A stretch of 64,000 bases of DNA from Prochlorococcus marinus str. MIT 9302. Lineage in GTDB: Bacteria > Cyanobacteriota > Cyanobacteriia > PCC-6307 > Cyanobiaceae. A program made the translations under genes and the position numbers. The stretch lies in NCBI RefSeq assembly GCF_000759975.1, contig NZ_JNAM01000002.1:1-64000 (forward strand). Reading direction: 5' to 3'. Below the pieces are notes generated by a model. The model was not told where the DNA came from and made no database searches. It saw only the letters and a program-made list of their open reading frames with translations. Below are positions 37,222 through 47,959 of the stretch, in pieces; positions within the stretch are counted from its first letter, which is position 1; each line of letters opens with the position of its first letter.

Positions 37222-39882
37222 ATGACATCTCAACTAATTAAAAAAATAGTTACTGGAGATGAGATAAGAAATGCTTTTTTAAAATTTTACAGTGAAAAAT
37301 TACATAAAATCATTCCAAGTGCATCTTTGATTCCAGATGACCCTACGGTTATGCTCACAATTGCTGGAATGCTACCTTTTAAACCTGTTTTTTTAGGTTT
37401 AAAAGAAAGACCATCAAAAAGGGCTACATCTAGCCAAAAGTGCATCAGAACAAACGATATAGAAAACGTTGGAGTTACAGCTAGACACCACACTTTTTTT
37501 GAAATGCTTGGTAATTTCTCTTTTGGAGATTATTTTAAACGAGAGGCTATTCAGTGGGCTTGGGAATTAGTTACTAATATTTATCAACTTTCTGTTGAAA
37601 ATATAATTGTGAGTGTTTTTCACGAAGACGGAGAGTCTGCAAAAATTTGGAGAGATCAAATTGGTATTCATCCAGATAGGATAGTTAAACTGGGTGAGAA
37701 AGATAATTTTTGGTCATCTGGTAAAACTGGTCCATGTGGACCTTGTTCAGAACTTTATTATGATTTTCATCCTGAAAAAGGTCTGCAGAATATTGATTTA
37801 GAAGATGGAGATCGTTTTATTGAATTTTATAATCTTGTTTTTATGCAATATAATCGTGATCCTAATGGAAAATTGACAGATTTAAAATGTAAAAATATTG
37901 ATACAGGAATGGGCCTTGAAAGGATGGCCCAAATATTGCAAAAAAAGCAAAATAATTATGAGACAGATTTAATTTTTCCTATCATTCAAAAAATTTGTGA
38001 GATTGCAAATATTGATTATTTTTCTTCAGATGATAAAAATAAAATTTCTTTAAAAATTATTGGAGATCATACAAGAGCTGTTATTCATTTAATTTCTGAT
38101 GGAGTAGCAGCAAGTAATCTCGGCAGGGGATATATACTAAGACGGCTAATTAGAAGAATGGTCAGACATGGGAGATTATTAGGCATAACAAATGAATTTT
38201 TACCTCGTATTGCTACTGTCGGGATCAATCTAATGCAAAATAATTATCCTGATTTAAACAATAATAGTGATTTAATTTTGAATGAGATAAAAATTGAAGA
38301 AGTAAGGTTTAGGGAAACTCTTGAAAGAGGTGAGAAATTGCTAGATGAGTTAATTTCTTCAGGGCAGAAATTAATTTCTGGTTTTAAAGCTTTTGAACTT
38401 TATGATACTTATGGATTTCCTCTAGAACTTACTGTAGAAATTGCTGAAGAAAATAGTATCAGTGTAGATGTAAAGGGTTTTGAAGAAGAAATGAATGCAC
38501 AAAAAGAGAGAGCTAAAGCTGCTTCAAGTAATATTGATTTGACATTAGAGGGATCATTAGAGCGAGAAATAGATCTTTTTAACAAAACTGTTTTTAATGG
38601 TTATGATTCACTCCTTTCGGAAGCTGAAATAAAGGGTATATTCTTGGATTCAACATTAGTTAAGCAAGCAAGTAAAGGTCAGAAAGTTTTAATTGTTCTT
38701 GATCAGACAACTTTTTATGGAGAATCTGGTGGTCAAGTTGGTGATATTGGCACGATATTTTCAAAAGATGTAGAGGTCTTGATTGATAATGTTATTCGAA
38801 AGAAAAATGTTTTTTTACATTATGGAATGATCAAAAAAGGAATATTAACTATTGGACAAAAAGTTAAGACTAATGTTAAATCCTCTAATAGAGCTAAGGC
38901 TGCTGCGAATCATACAGCTACCCATTTATTGCAATCTGCTCTCAAATCAATCGTTAATGAAAGTGTTGGACAAAAAGGTTCATTAGTAGCCTTTAATAAA
39001 TTAAGATTTGACTTTAATTCTTCAAATCCTATTTCTAAAGATCAAATTTCTAAGATTGAGACTTTAGTTAACTCTTGGATTATGGAAAATCATATCCTAG
39101 AAATAAAAAATATGTCTAAGAGTGAGGCTCTTGAAAAGGGTGCAGTGGCCATGTTTGGAGAAAAATATGATGATGAAGTGCGCGTTGTTAATGTGCCAGG
39201 AGTTTCAATGGAACTTTGTGGTGGCACACATGTTAAAACTACATCTGAATTAGGTTCTTTCAAAATAATTAGTGAGGAAGGAATCTCAGCCGGAGTAAGA
39301 AGAATCGAAGCATTATCAGGCCAATCAGCATTAGACTATTTCAGTGATAGAAATGCTTTAGTAAATAAACTAAGTGATTTGTTAAAAGCAAATCCTAATC
39401 AACTTTTTGAAAGGGTTAATAATTTGCAAGCAGAGCTTATTAATAAGAATAAAGAGATACAAACAATGAAAGATGAAATTGCATATTTTAAATACTCTTC
39501 TATGAAATCATCCGCAGAAATAGTAAATTCTTTTTCAATTTTAGTAAATCAGATTGATGGCTTAGATGGGAATTCTTTGCAATCTGCAGCACTTAATTTA
39601 ACATCTCATTTGGGAAATAAAGCAATAGTGATTCTTGGGGGAATACCAAATCCAGAAAATAGAAAGTTGTTATTTGCAGTTTCTTTAGGTGATGATGCAG
39701 TAAAAATAGGATTGCATGCAGGTAAATTAATTAATGAGATTGCAAGAATTTGTTCGGGAGGTGGAGGAGGAAAGCCTAACTTTGCTCAAGCAGGTGCTAA
39801 AGATATTGATAAGTTAAGTGATGCTTTTGATTATGCTAAAAATCATTTGCAAAAAACATTAGATAGTCATTCTGATAAATAA
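37222..39882 (+). CDS. alaS: Alanyl-tRNA synthetase
   Basis: Charges tRNA-Ala and edits Ser/Gly mischarging. Seen: N-terminal class II aminoacylation core ([35 protein letters not shown]), editing domain HTATHLL near residue 563 and CGGTH near 665, coiled coil (about 715-760) and C-Ala domain with the Gly-rich [15 protein letters not shown]. 886 aa, full length. Its 3' end overlaps convergent speA by 16 nt. Confidence 0.98.
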   Translation: MTSQLIKKIVTGDEIRNAFLKFYSEKLHKIIPSASLIPDDPTVMLTIAGMLPFKPVFLGLKERPSKRATSSQKCIRTNDIENVGVTARHHTFFEMLGNFSFGDYFKREAIQWAWELVTNIYQLSVENIIVSVFHEDGESAKIWRDQIGIHPDRIVKLGEKDNFWSSGKTGPCGPCSELYYDFHPEKGLQNIDLEDGDRFIEFYNLVFMQYNRDPNGKLTDLKCKNIDTGMGLERMAQILQKKQNNYETDLIFPIIQKICEIANIDYFSSDDKNKISLKIIGDHTRAVIHLISDGVAASNLGRGYILRRLIRRMVRHGRLLGITNEFLPRIATVGINLMQNNYPDLNNNSDLILNEIKIEEVRFRETLERGEKLLDELISSGQKLISGFKAFELYDTYGFPLELTVEIAEENSISVDVKGFEEEMNAQKERAKAASSNIDLTLEGSLEREIDLFNKTVFNGYDSLLSEAEIKGIFLDSTLVKQASKGQKVLIVLDQTTFYGESGGQVGDIGTIFSKDVEVLIDNVIRKKNVFLHYGMIKKGILTIGQKVKTNVKSSNRAKAAANHTATHLLQSALKSIVNESVGQKGSLVAFNKLRFDFNSSNPISKDQISKIETLVNSWIMENHILEIKNMSKSEALEKGAVAMFGEKYDDEVRVVNVPGVSMELCGGTHVKTTSELGSFKIISEEGISAGVRRIEALSGQSALDYFSDRNALVNKLSDLLKANPNQLFERVNNLQAELINKNKEIQTMKDEIAYFKYSSMKSSAEIVNSFSILVNQIDGLDGNSLQSAALNLTSHLGNKAIVILGGIPNPENRKLLFAVSLGDDAVKIGLHAGKLINEIARICSGGGGGKPNFAQAGAKDIDKLSDAFDYAKNHLQKTLDSHSDK

Positions 39883-41813
39883 CTACTTTTTCTGAGACTA
39901 ATTTCGATTTGATCCATTAATTTCCTTGCTTCTTCAATAGTTAATTTTTGTTGATCAATTGCTGATTCAGTATTAATTCTTATAGATTCAACCAAAGAAG
40001 CTGAACTGTAATCTAATAATTGTAAAATTTCAGATTTACTGTCCTCTTTAATAATATTTTTGACCTTATATGAATTATCTTGATTTATATCTATATGAAC
40101 AACGTTTGTACTGCCAAATAAATTATGCAAGTTTCCTAATGCTTCTTGATAGGCTCCAGTCATAAAAATTCCAATTAGATAATCTTTATCTTGCTCTGGC
40201 TTGTGTAAATTGAGTAATGATTTAATTTTCCCATCATCAATAAAATTATTTAGTTTCCCATCTGAATCACAAGTTAAATCTGCAAAATTGCCTTTGCAGA
40301 AAGGCTCTTCTAAGTGCCTATGTATTGGTGCTATTGGAAAAATCTGATTAATTGCCCAGCTATCGGGAATAGATTTAAAGATTGATATATTTGCATAATA
40401 AGTTGACGCAAGAGTTTCTGTAATTTCAGATAAATCAGGGTGATTGATTTCATCATTATTCAGGTTATTGGAAATTTCTTTTGCGCAAGCCCAGGTAAGT
40501 TCTTCGGCATAAGCTCGTTCTGCTAAACTTAAAAATCCTAATCTAAAGGCAACTAAGCAATCTTCTTTAAACTTTTTTGCATCATTCCATAGTTCAATTA
40601 TTTGAGAGAAATTTATTTTTTTATTTTTAAGTTTTTTTAATTCATAGAAAGTTTCAAGTAAATTGGAAATTATTAATTGTTGATCTTTGTTATCAATAAT
40701 TTGTAGTTTGGAACTGACATGGCTTGTTCCTAAGACATTAAAAATTAAAACTGAACAATGACTAATTATTGCTCTTCCACTTTCTGAGATTATGGTTGGA
40801 TGCTTGATATTATTTAATTCACATGAATCTTTAATGGTTGCAATTACATCGTTAGCATAATTTTGAATAGAATAATTAGTAGAGGTGTTGGAGGAGGTTT
40901 TAGTTCCATCAAAATCTATCCCTAATCCTCCCCCTACGTCGATATATTGCATTGGGGCACCTAGTTTACATAGTTCAACATATATTTGACTCGCTTCTTG
41001 TAATGCGTCTTTGATCACAGCAATATCACTTATTTGACTTCCTATATGAAAATGGAGCAATTTCATTTCTTTTATAAGATTTGCTTCTTTTAGTTCTTTT
41101 ATTGTCAACATAATTTCTGGGATTGATAATCCAAATTTGGAATTATCTCCAATAGATTTTCCCCACCTACCACTACTTTTACTTGATAACTTTGCTCTAA
41201 TTCCAATCAATGGTGTCGCGTTAAGTTCTTGAACTGCTTGAATAATTCTTTTTACCTCATCTCGTTGTTCAATAACTATTATTGGATTTTTGCCGAGTTT
41301 TCTGGCTAAAGTAGCAATCTCAATATATTTTTTATCTTTATATCCGTTGCATATCAATAATGAATTTTGGTTTTCAAGAAGTGCAAGGCCAATTAATAGT
41401 TCTGATTTACTTCCTACTTCTAAACCAAAATTCCATTGACTACCAAACTCTATTATCTTTTCCAATACATTTTTTTGTTGATTACATTTGACAGGAAAAA
41501 CGCCTTGATAGATATTCTTATATTTGTAGGTTTTTATTGCTTTTGAAAAAGCATCATGTAGTGCATTTATTCGATCTTTTAAGATATCGTTAAATCTTAT
41601 GATTAATGGAGGATTAATCTCTCTACTTTTAAGTTCTTTGACAAGCTTGAAAAGATCAATCTTATTTTCAGATTTTATATCTTTAGTTACTGATATATTT
41701 CCTTTGGAATTTATAGAAAAATATTTATCCCCCCATTTGTCTATGTTGTAAGTTGAAATACTATCTTCAATAGTCCAAATATTTTTTAATTTTTTTGGCT
41801 CAAAATTGGTCAA
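39867..41813 (-). CDS. speA: Biosynthetic arginine decarboxylase
   Basis: PLP enzyme of fold III converting arginine to agmatine for polyamine synthesis. Seen: [13 protein letters not shown] with the PLP lysine (about residue 108), [22 protein letters not shown] (about 255-266), [21 protein letters not shown], and C-terminal [12 protein letters not shown]. 648 aa, typical of SpeA. Uses arginine whose synthesis genes argH and argJ are in the same window. Confidence 0.95.
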   Translation of the reverse strand: MTNFEPKKLKNIWTIEDSISTYNIDKWGDKYFSINSKGNISVTKDIKSENKIDLFKLVKELKSREINPPLIIRFNDILKDRINALHDAFSKAIKTYKYKNIYQGVFPVKCNQQKNVLEKIIEFGSQWNFGLEVGSKSELLIGLALLENQNSLLICNGYKDKKYIEIATLARKLGKNPIIVIEQRDEVKRIIQAVQELNATPLIGIRAKLSSKSSGRWGKSIGDNSKFGLSIPEIMLTIKELKEANLIKEMKLLHFHIGSQISDIAVIKDALQEASQIYVELCKLGAPMQYIDVGGGLGIDFDGTKTSSNTSTNYSIQNYANDVIATIKDSCELNNIKHPTIISESGRAIISHCSVLIFNVLGTSHVSSKLQIIDNKDQQLIISNLLETFYELKKLKNKKINFSQIIELWNDAKKFKEDCLVAFRLGFLSLAERAYAEELTWACAKEISNNLNNDEINHPDLSEITETLASTYYANISIFKSIPDSWAINQIFPIAPIHRHLEEPFCKGNFADLTCDSDGKLNNFIDDGKIKSLLNLHKPEQDKDYLIGIFMTGAYQEALGNLHNLFGSTNVVHIDINQDNSYKVKNIIKEDSKSEILQLLDYSSASLVESIRINTESAIDQQKLTIEEARKLMDQIEISLRKSSYLSE

Positions 41814-41933
41814 TTTATTTCTTAATAATTAAAATGTTTTTGAAAATAACTCAAAACAATATCTTTTATTTTAATGATTACTTGCCAACTTACCACCCAA
41901 AAGTTGAATATACATAGAGTGATTATTAACTAA

Positions 41934-42392
41934 ATGACCAAAGAGAGAACCTTTATTGCAATTAAACCAGATGGAGTTCAAAGAGGATATGTTGCTGAGA
42001 TTATTGGCAGATTTGAAAAAAAAGGATTTAAATTGGTTGGATTAAAGCAATTAATTCCTTCAAAAGATCTTGCTCAAAATCATTATGGTGTACATAGAGA
42101 AAGACCCTTTTTTGGTGATTTAGTAGACTTTATTTCAAGTGGTCCTGTTGTAGCAATGGTGTGGGAAGGAGAAGGAGTTATTTTGAGTGCTAGAAAACTA
42201 ATAGGTGCAACAAAACCTCTTGAAGCAGAGCCTGGAACAATTAGAGGTGATTTAGCTATTGATATAGGGAGGAATATTATTCATGGTTCTGATGGAGAAG
42301 ATACTGCAAAATTTGAAATTGATCTATGGTTTAACGATGAGGAATTATGTGAGTGGGAAACTTCTGATTCGAAATGGCGATCTGAAAATTAA
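41934..42392 (+). CDS. ndk: Nucleoside diphosphate kinase
   Basis: Balances NTP pools by phosphotransfer through a histidine. Seen: [15 protein letters not shown] at the N-terminus, the phospho-histidine motif NIIHGSDG (about residues 114-121), and RGDLAID. 152 aa. ATG start; divergent from speA over 120 bp, convergent with thiO with 3 bp between stops. Confidence 0.97.
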   Translation: MTKERTFIAIKPDGVQRGYVAEIIGRFEKKGFKLVGLKQLIPSKDLAQNHYGVHRERPFFGDLVDFISSGPVVAMVWEGEGVILSARKLIGATKPLEAEPGTIRGDLAIDIGRNIIHGSDGEDTAKFEIDLWFNDEELCEWETSDSKWRSEN

Positions 42393-42395
42393 AAT

Positions 42396-43505
42396 TTAAA
42401 TCTCAAATCTATCTAAACTAAATTTTTCTAAAAAGCTTTTTTCTATTTCTTTGAGACTTTTATTTTGAACTATTTTCAAGAGAAGATCACTTGTTATTGC
42501 AGAAAATAAAACTCCATTTCTATAATGTCCTGTAGCTATAAAAAGGTTTTTAATTTTTGATTTTCCAATTATTGGTTTAAGGTCTGGTGTGCAAGGTCTA
42601 AATCCCCACCAATGTTCCATTTGTGGCCAATTAATAGCTTCTGGTAATAAGGAGCAAATACCTTCTTGCAGTTCTTTTATTCCATTAGGAGTATTACCCT
42701 GATTAAATTTTGAATCTTTTTCAACTGTCGCTCCAACGATAATAAGTCCATCATCACGTGGAACTAGATAAGTTTTTGGACCAAAAATAACTCTTTTCAA
42801 GAAATTTGTTGGACCTTGTATTGATAGCATTTGTCCCTTTACAGGAAAGACTGGAATCTTATTAAAAATGTTTTTACTCCAAGCACCACTACATATAATT
42901 GCTTTTTCGCAGGTAATTTTTTTTAGTTCCCCAGTGGCACATAAAACTGTTGCACCAGTAATTTTGTTTTTTTCTAAAATCAAATCCTCTACTTCTGATC
43001 CTTCTTGAAATTCAACTCCATGCAAGGAGCATGCTCTCTCAAGAGCACGCATCAGTCTTCTTCGGTTATCTATTTGACCATCTTGTTCAAAAAGTAAACC
43101 ATGCTTCCAAATAGAATTAATTCCATTAATTTCTGTTTGAAGATCTTTGTGATTTAAATATTTTCCATATTTATACGTGGGAAACTCTTCAAGATCTTCT
43201 TTATTTTTAAAAGGAACTACTATGCCACATTTTTTTAAACCGCATTTAATATTACTATCTTGTTCAATACTTTTTATCCACTTTGGAATTAGACTTTGAC
43301 TTTCTTGGCCAAATTTTAGTAATTCATCTTCGAGCCCTTCGGCATGAGTAGCTAACATTCCTGCAGCAACAAATCCAGCTGATTCATTTCTGTTTTTGCT
43401 TAAAACTAAAACTTTGAAGTTATTTCTAGAAAATGCATAAGCAATAGATAAACCTACAAGTCCACCCCCAATAATTAATATTGAATTTTTTGTTTCTTGT
43501 GTCAT
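42396..43505 (-). CDS. thiO: FAD-dependent glycine oxidase ThiO-like
   Basis: DAAO-family flavoenzyme. In bacteria ThiO oxidises glycine to iminoglycine for the thiazole of thiamine. Seen: FAD-binding IIGGGLVGLSIAYAFSRN at the N-terminus, SAGFVAAGMLATHAEG, PVKGQMLSIQG near residue 220, and the C-terminal GHYRNGVLFSAIT. 369 aa. thiL is elsewhere in the window. Other DAAO-family substrates cannot be excluded by motif alone, so the specificity is moderate confidence. Confidence 0.85.
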   Translation of the reverse strand: MTQETKNSILIIGGGLVGLSIAYAFSRNNFKVLVLSKNRNESAGFVAAGMLATHAEGLEDELLKFGQESQSLIPKWIKSIEQDSNIKCGLKKCGIVVPFKNKEDLEEFPTYKYGKYLNHKDLQTEINGINSIWKHGLLFEQDGQIDNRRRLMRALERACSLHGVEFQEGSEVEDLILEKNKITGATVLCATGELKKITCEKAIICSGAWSKNIFNKIPVFPVKGQMLSIQGPTNFLKRVIFGPKTYLVPRDDGLIIVGATVEKDSKFNQGNTPNGIKELQEGICSLLPEAINWPQMEHWWGFRPCTPDLKPIIGKSKIKNLFIATGHYRNGVLFSAITSDLLLKIVQNKSLKEIEKSFLEKFSLDRFEI

Positions 43506-43584
43506 TTAAGAATTAATATTTTTATTTGTGATTTGGTCCTCTTTTCCTTTATATCCAATAAAATTAATAAAGAGACTTTTAATA

Positions 43585-45057
43585 ATGAACAATTTGGAAT
43601 CTTGGGAAGCTGTGATTGGTTTGGAAACTCACGTACAGCTTAATACGAAAAGTAAAATATTCACATCTGCGTCAACAGCTTTTGGTGATGCACCTAATAC
43701 GCATATAGATCCTGTAGTTTGTGGTTTACCAGGAACTCTTCCAGTTTTGAATGAGACTGTTCTTGAGTATGCTGTAAAAACTTCTTTAGCATTAAATTTA
43801 AATGTTGCAGAACATTGTAAATTTGATAGAAAACAATATTTTTATCCTGATCTACCTAAAAATTATCAAATTTCACAATTTGATGAGCCACTAGCTGAAG
43901 ATGGCTGGCTAGAAATTGAAATAATAGAAAAAGACAAAGAACCTTATATTAAAAAAATTGGTATAGAAAGACTACATATGGAAGAAGACGCCGGTAAATT
44001 AGTTCATTCAGGCAGTGACAGATTAGCTGGTTCTAAGTATTCCTTAGTTGATTACAATCGTGCTGGAATAGCGCTTTGTGAAATTGTAAGTAAACCAGAT
44101 ATTAGAACAGGTAAAGAGGCATCTGAATATGCTTCTGAGATTAGAAGAACAGTGAGATATCTAGGTGTATCAGATGGAAATATGCAGGAGGGTTCATTAA
44201 GATGTGATGTCAATATTTCAGTTAGAAAAGGCCCTAATGCTCCTTTTGGTACCAAAGTGGAAATTAAGAATATGAATTCATTTTCTGCAATTCAAAAGGC
44301 TTGTGATTATGAAATAGCCAGACAAATAGAAGTTTATGAAAATGGAGGAGAAATTTTCCAAGAAACAAGGCTATGGGATGAAGCTAAGCAATTAACAAAA
44401 AGTATGAGACTAAAAGAAGGTAGCAGTGACTATAGATATTTTCCTGATCCTGACTTAGGACCAATTGAAGTAACAAAAGCCCAAAAAGAAATATGGTTTA
44501 GTGAATTACCAGAATTGCCTTCAAAGAAAAGAAATAAATATGTAAGTGAATTTGGGTTGTCTGCATATGATGCAAGGGTAATTTCTGATGAAATTAATAT
44601 GGCAAACTTTTTTGAAGAAACAGTAGCCAATGGTGCTGAGGCCAAACTAGCTTCAAATTGGGTAACAAGTGATATTGTGGGCTATTTAAAAGCAAACAAA
44701 CTTAGTTTTAGTGAATTAAAGCTTAGTCCCGAAAATCTTGCTGAAATGATTAATATGATTTCAAAAAATACTATTAGTGGAAAAATTGCAAAAGAAATTT
44801 TACCTGAACTAATTCAAAAAAATATTTCTCCAGAAAAATTAGTTGAAGAAAAAGGGTTGGCTATGATTTCTGATTCTTCAAGTATTTTACCAATAATCAA
44901 TGAACTTATTAATGAACATCCAAATGAAGTTCAAGCATTTAGAAATGGTAAAACTAAATTACTTGGTTTTTTTGTTGGTCAACTTATGAAAATAACTAAA
45001 GGTAAGGCTGATCCTAAACTTGCAAATAAACTTCTTGCAGAAAAGTTGAATAGCTAA
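43585..45057 (+). CDS. gatB: Aspartyl/glutamyl-tRNA amidotransferase subunit B
   Basis: Converts Glu-tRNA(Gln) to Gln-tRNA(Gln) with GatA and GatC, required because this lineage lacks a glutaminyl-tRNA synthetase route (established for cyanobacteria). Seen: WEAVIGLETHVQLNTKSKIF start, LPGTLPVLN, the KNYQISQFDEPL and HMEEDAGKL motifs, DYNRAGIAL, and EIKNMNSF. Start set at ATG 43585 (490 aa) because homologues begin here; the in-frame extension to 43528 is hydrophobic and unlike the family. Confidence 0.96.
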   Translation: MNNLESWEAVIGLETHVQLNTKSKIFTSASTAFGDAPNTHIDPVVCGLPGTLPVLNETVLEYAVKTSLALNLNVAEHCKFDRKQYFYPDLPKNYQISQFDEPLAEDGWLEIEIIEKDKEPYIKKIGIERLHMEEDAGKLVHSGSDRLAGSKYSLVDYNRAGIALCEIVSKPDIRTGKEASEYASEIRRTVRYLGVSDGNMQEGSLRCDVNISVRKGPNAPFGTKVEIKNMNSFSAIQKACDYEIARQIEVYENGGEIFQETRLWDEAKQLTKSMRLKEGSSDYRYFPDPDLGPIEVTKAQKEIWFSELPELPSKKRNKYVSEFGLSAYDARVISDEINMANFFEETVANGAEAKLASNWVTSDIVGYLKANKLSFSELKLSPENLAEMINMISKNTISGKIAKEILPELIQKNISPEKLVEEKGLAMISDSSSILPIINELINEHPNEVQAFRNGKTKLLGFFVGQLMKITKGKADPKLANKLLAEKLNS

Positions 45058-45061
45058 AGCT

Positions 45062-45679
45062 TCAAAGAAGCTCTTTTATAGTATTAATCCATTTATTTTG
45101 GTCATCTGAATTATCTAAAATAATATCTGAAAGTTTACTTTTTTCTTCAAAACTTAATTGAAAATTTATGGTTTCATATGCTTCTTTTTCGCTAATTTTA
45201 TCTCGTGTGATAAGTCTTTTTTGTTGTAGATCTATAGGACATTTAACTAACCATATTTCAGTGCAAATATCTTCAAATTTTGCTTCAAATAATAATGGAA
45301 TAACCATTACTATAGTTTGATTATTTTTGTATTGACTGCATTCTTGAATCATTTTTTCTTTAATTAAGGGGTGAAGTAGTTTTTCAATCCATTTTTTACT
45401 TTCTGAATGTTTAAAAATTATGTTTCTTAAAAGTTTTCTGTTTATTGCTTTCTCTGAATTGTTCGTATTATCAATTATTTGATTTCCAAAATAGTCTAAA
45501 ATTTTTTTATATCCATATGTGTTTGGTTTGATTAATTCTCTTGATAAATTATCTGCATCTAATATCGGAATTTTTTTATTTTTTCTAATGTAATCTGTTA
45601 TGGTTGTCTTCCCACTCGCAATACCTCCTGTTAAACCAATTCTTCTTTGGTTAGTTTTTAATTGTTGAAGAATATCCAT
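45062..45679 (-). CDS. coaE: Dephospho-CoA kinase
   Basis: Last step of coenzyme A synthesis. Seen: P-loop GLTGGIASGKTTI near residue 17, the DADNLSREL lid-region motif, and HPLIKEKM with VIPLLFEAKFE. 205 aa. Convergent with gatB, stops 4 bp apart. Divergent from argJ over 76 bp. Confidence 0.94.
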   Translation of the reverse strand: MDILQQLKTNQRRIGLTGGIASGKTTITDYIRKNKKIPILDADNLSRELIKPNTYGYKKILDYFGNQIIDNTNNSEKAINRKLLRNIIFKHSESKKWIEKLLHPLIKEKMIQECSQYKNNQTIVMVIPLLFEAKFEDICTEIWLVKCPIDLQQKRLITRDKISEKEAYETINFQLSFEEKSKLSDIILDNSDDQNKWINTIKELL

Positions 45680-45755
45680 ATATTTAATAATAATCTAATT
45701 ATCTATTTCTTTAGTATTAAAGGGAAGTTAGTATGAATTAAAAATATAAAAAAGA

Positions 45756-46994
45756 TTGAGCCAGTCTGATTCCACTTGGTCGTTTGTTGATGAAGGTAAT
45801 GAAACACCTAAGGGTTTTCTTTTTGCTGGGATTTCGGCTGGATTAAAAGCTTCTAATAAGAAAGATTTAGCACTTATATTGGCTCCAAAAGGAAGTATTG
45901 TTAGTGGAATGTTTACCCAATCAATAGTTCGCGCTTCTTGTGTCGATATTTGTGAGGAAAGGATTAAAAAATCTTCAGGTTTTGTTCGAGCAATACTAAT
46001 TAATTCTGGCCAAGCAAATGCATGTACAGGAAATCTTGGAAATCAACATTTGCAAATTGCTACGGCAAAGATTGCAGAACTTTTAGGAATAAAAGAAGAA
46101 GAAGTTTTAATGTGCTCAACTGGTGTAATTGGAGTTCCTATAAAAATAAAAGATTTAGTAAAAAATTTACCGAATTTAGTTAGTGATTTAAAAGTTAACA
46201 GCTTTCAAAATGCAGCAGAAGCAATTTTAACTACTGATTTGACTGTGAAAAAAGTTTTAATAGAGACGATTATTCAAGGTAGAAAGATAAAAATAGCAGG
46301 ATTAGCAAAAGGATCAGGAATGATTTATCCCAATATGGCTACAATGCTCGCTTTCCTGACCTGTGATGCGGGTATTGAGAAAAAAGAATGGGACAAAATG
46401 ATTTCTATTTCTGTAAAAAAATCTTTTAACGCAATATCAGTTGATGGAGAGACAAGCACAAACGACTCTTTTGTTGGAATAAATGCAGGAAATAAAATTG
46501 ATAAAAGATTTTTGCCAATTATTCAACAAGGCATTGACATTGTATGTCAAAAATTGGCAAAAGACATTGCTAGGGATGGAGAAGGGGCAAATTGTTTATT
46601 AGAAGTTTTAGTTCAAGGAACAAAAAATACTGATGATGCAATTATCGTTGCTAAATCGATATGTAATTCTGCATTGGTAAAAACCGCGATACATGGCTGT
46701 GATCCTAATTGGGGAAGAATCATTTCTGCTGCAGGTAATTCTGGCGTTAAATTCAATCTAAATGATGTTGACTTAAATATAGGTAGCCATAAGATTTTGG
46801 AAAAGGGCAAGTTAAATAAATATGATTCGCAAAAAGTCACAGACTATATTAGGTCCAAAATGAAAGGTAGATATTTAGTAGATGATATTGTACAAATTAT
46901 GATTAATCTAAACTCTGGCAAATCCAAAGGCAAAGCTTGGGGATGTGATCTTTCTAAAAAGTATGTTGAAATAAATAGCGAATATACTACTTGA
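45756..46994 (+). CDS. argJ: Arginine biosynthesis bifunctional protein ArgJ
   Basis: Ornithine acetyltransferase / N-acetylglutamate synthase; recycles the acetyl group in arginine synthesis. Seen: GFLFAGISAGLK near the N-terminus, the self-cleavage site block KGSGMIYPNMATMLAF with the nucleophile threonine in MATML (about residues 190-205), DGETSTNDS, and GCDPNWGRI. 412 aa. TTG start at 45756. Ends 8 nt past the convergent 78-aa gene stop. Confidence 0.95.
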   Translation: MSQSDSTWSFVDEGNETPKGFLFAGISAGLKASNKKDLALILAPKGSIVSGMFTQSIVRASCVDICEERIKKSSGFVRAILINSGQANACTGNLGNQHLQIATAKIAELLGIKEEEVLMCSTGVIGVPIKIKDLVKNLPNLVSDLKVNSFQNAAEAILTTDLTVKKVLIETIIQGRKIKIAGLAKGSGMIYPNMATMLAFLTCDAGIEKKEWDKMISISVKKSFNAISVDGETSTNDSFVGINAGNKIDKRFLPIIQQGIDIVCQKLAKDIARDGEGANCLLEVLVQGTKNTDDAIIVAKSICNSALVKTAIHGCDPNWGRIISAAGNSGVKFNLNDVDLNIGSHKILEKGKLNKYDSQKVTDYIRSKMKGRYLVDDIVQIMINLNSGKSKGKAWGCDLSKKYVEINSEYTT

Positions 46995-47223
46995 GTTTTA
47001 GTAAATCTATTGGTAAATATTCATTAATATAAAGAAACAATATTGTTAAAGTTCCAATTACAGAACCTATAAAACCTCCAAAGAAATTAACGAATAATCC
47101 AGAGTTTGTAATTACTGTCTCTTCGTTTTTCTCTCTCTCAAAATCAGGCGCATCTACTACTTTTAAGCGCTGATTGGTTGTTGGTTGTTGTTGGTGTCGG
47201 ATGAGGGCTTCGAAATCAGGCAT
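46987..47223 (-). CDS. Small membrane protein overlapping the ParA-like gene, 78 aa
   Basis: Start ATG at 47223 gives MPDFEALIRHQQQPTTNQRL; the longer frame from 47247 is deeper inside the ParA gene. Seen: an N-terminal charged part and one C-terminal hydrophobic segment (FVNFFGGFIGSVIGTLTILFLYI). It overlaps the end of the ParA-like gene by 61 nt in another phase, both minus strand, so it is translated from the same message. Function unknown. Confidence 0.65.
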   Translation of the reverse strand: MPDFEALIRHQQQPTTNQRLKVVDAPDFEREKNEETVITNSGLFVNFFGGFIGSVIGTLTILFLYINEYLPIDLLKLK

Positions 47224-47828
47224 GGAATTTGTGAGGCAATTGAACAATAAGCAGACCAGCCCGTCATTCGACGAGGATCTGATCTACCTAAATCGTCTAC
47301 AGCTTCAAATACAGCATTACCCGAGGCTTCTGCTTTATCGAACGCTGAAAGTAAGGGTATAAATGTTTCAAAAACATATAAACCAAAATTCTCTAGAGCT
47401 GCTTTAGCTTGTTGAGCTGCTTTTTGCTGTCTAAAATCAACTTTTACTATCACTACTGCATGGTTAACTTTTAAGTCGCTTAATAAATTAGCTAGTTCAA
47501 CAGTTAACTCTACTGATCTTGCTTTCGCAGTGGTAGGTAAGATTACTAAATCTGAACCATACGCTAAGTGTTTTAGTTCTTCTTGATCACTGCTGGCTTG
47601 TCCATCAGTTATTACGATTTCTGATGATCTGGATGCTTTTGCAGCTGAGCTGACTGGGAAAACTGGAAAAGGAAGATTACCTCTTGATGAGTATGCTAAT
47701 GCTGATCTATTCTTGTCGGCATCGACTATGCAAACTTTTTTACCTTCAGAATGCCAAACACTTGCCAAGTGAATACTTGTGCAGGTCTTAGCCACTCCTC
47801 CTTTTTGGCCGCAAACAGTAATAAACAA
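47163..47828 (-). CDS. ParA/MinD-family ATPase
   Basis: Walker-type ATPase that may position DNA or protein cargo. Seen: deviant Walker A CGQKGGVAKTCTS (residues about 6-18), DADKNRSALAY as the switch region, VITDGQASS in place of the usual DxP motif and SDLVILPTTAKARSVE. 221 aa. No ParB partner or carboxysome gene is adjacent. The C-terminus (about residues 205-221) is a Pro/Asn/Gln-rich tail encoded in DNA shared with the 78-aa gene. Codon composition there is noticeably richer in G+C. Confidence 0.85.
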   Translation of the reverse strand: MFITVCGQKGGVAKTCTSIHLASVWHSEGKKVCIVDADKNRSALAYSSRGNLPFPVFPVSSAAKASRSSEIVITDGQASSDQEELKHLAYGSDLVILPTTAKARSVELTVELANLLSDLKVNHAVVIVKVDFRQQKAAQQAKAALENFGLYVFETFIPLLSAFDKAEASGNAVFEAVDDLGRSDPRRMTGWSAYCSIASQIPCLISKPSSDTNNNQQPISA

Positions 47829-47959
47829 TTTTTTATTTTTATTTCTTTTACTTTGGAGAATAATTTCTTAATGTCAATAGAAATTTATTCTTAATGATTT
47901 AAAACTTATTTTTTTTGAAATATTTCAAAGAGGTCAATTTTTTCAGATAACCTTATAAA

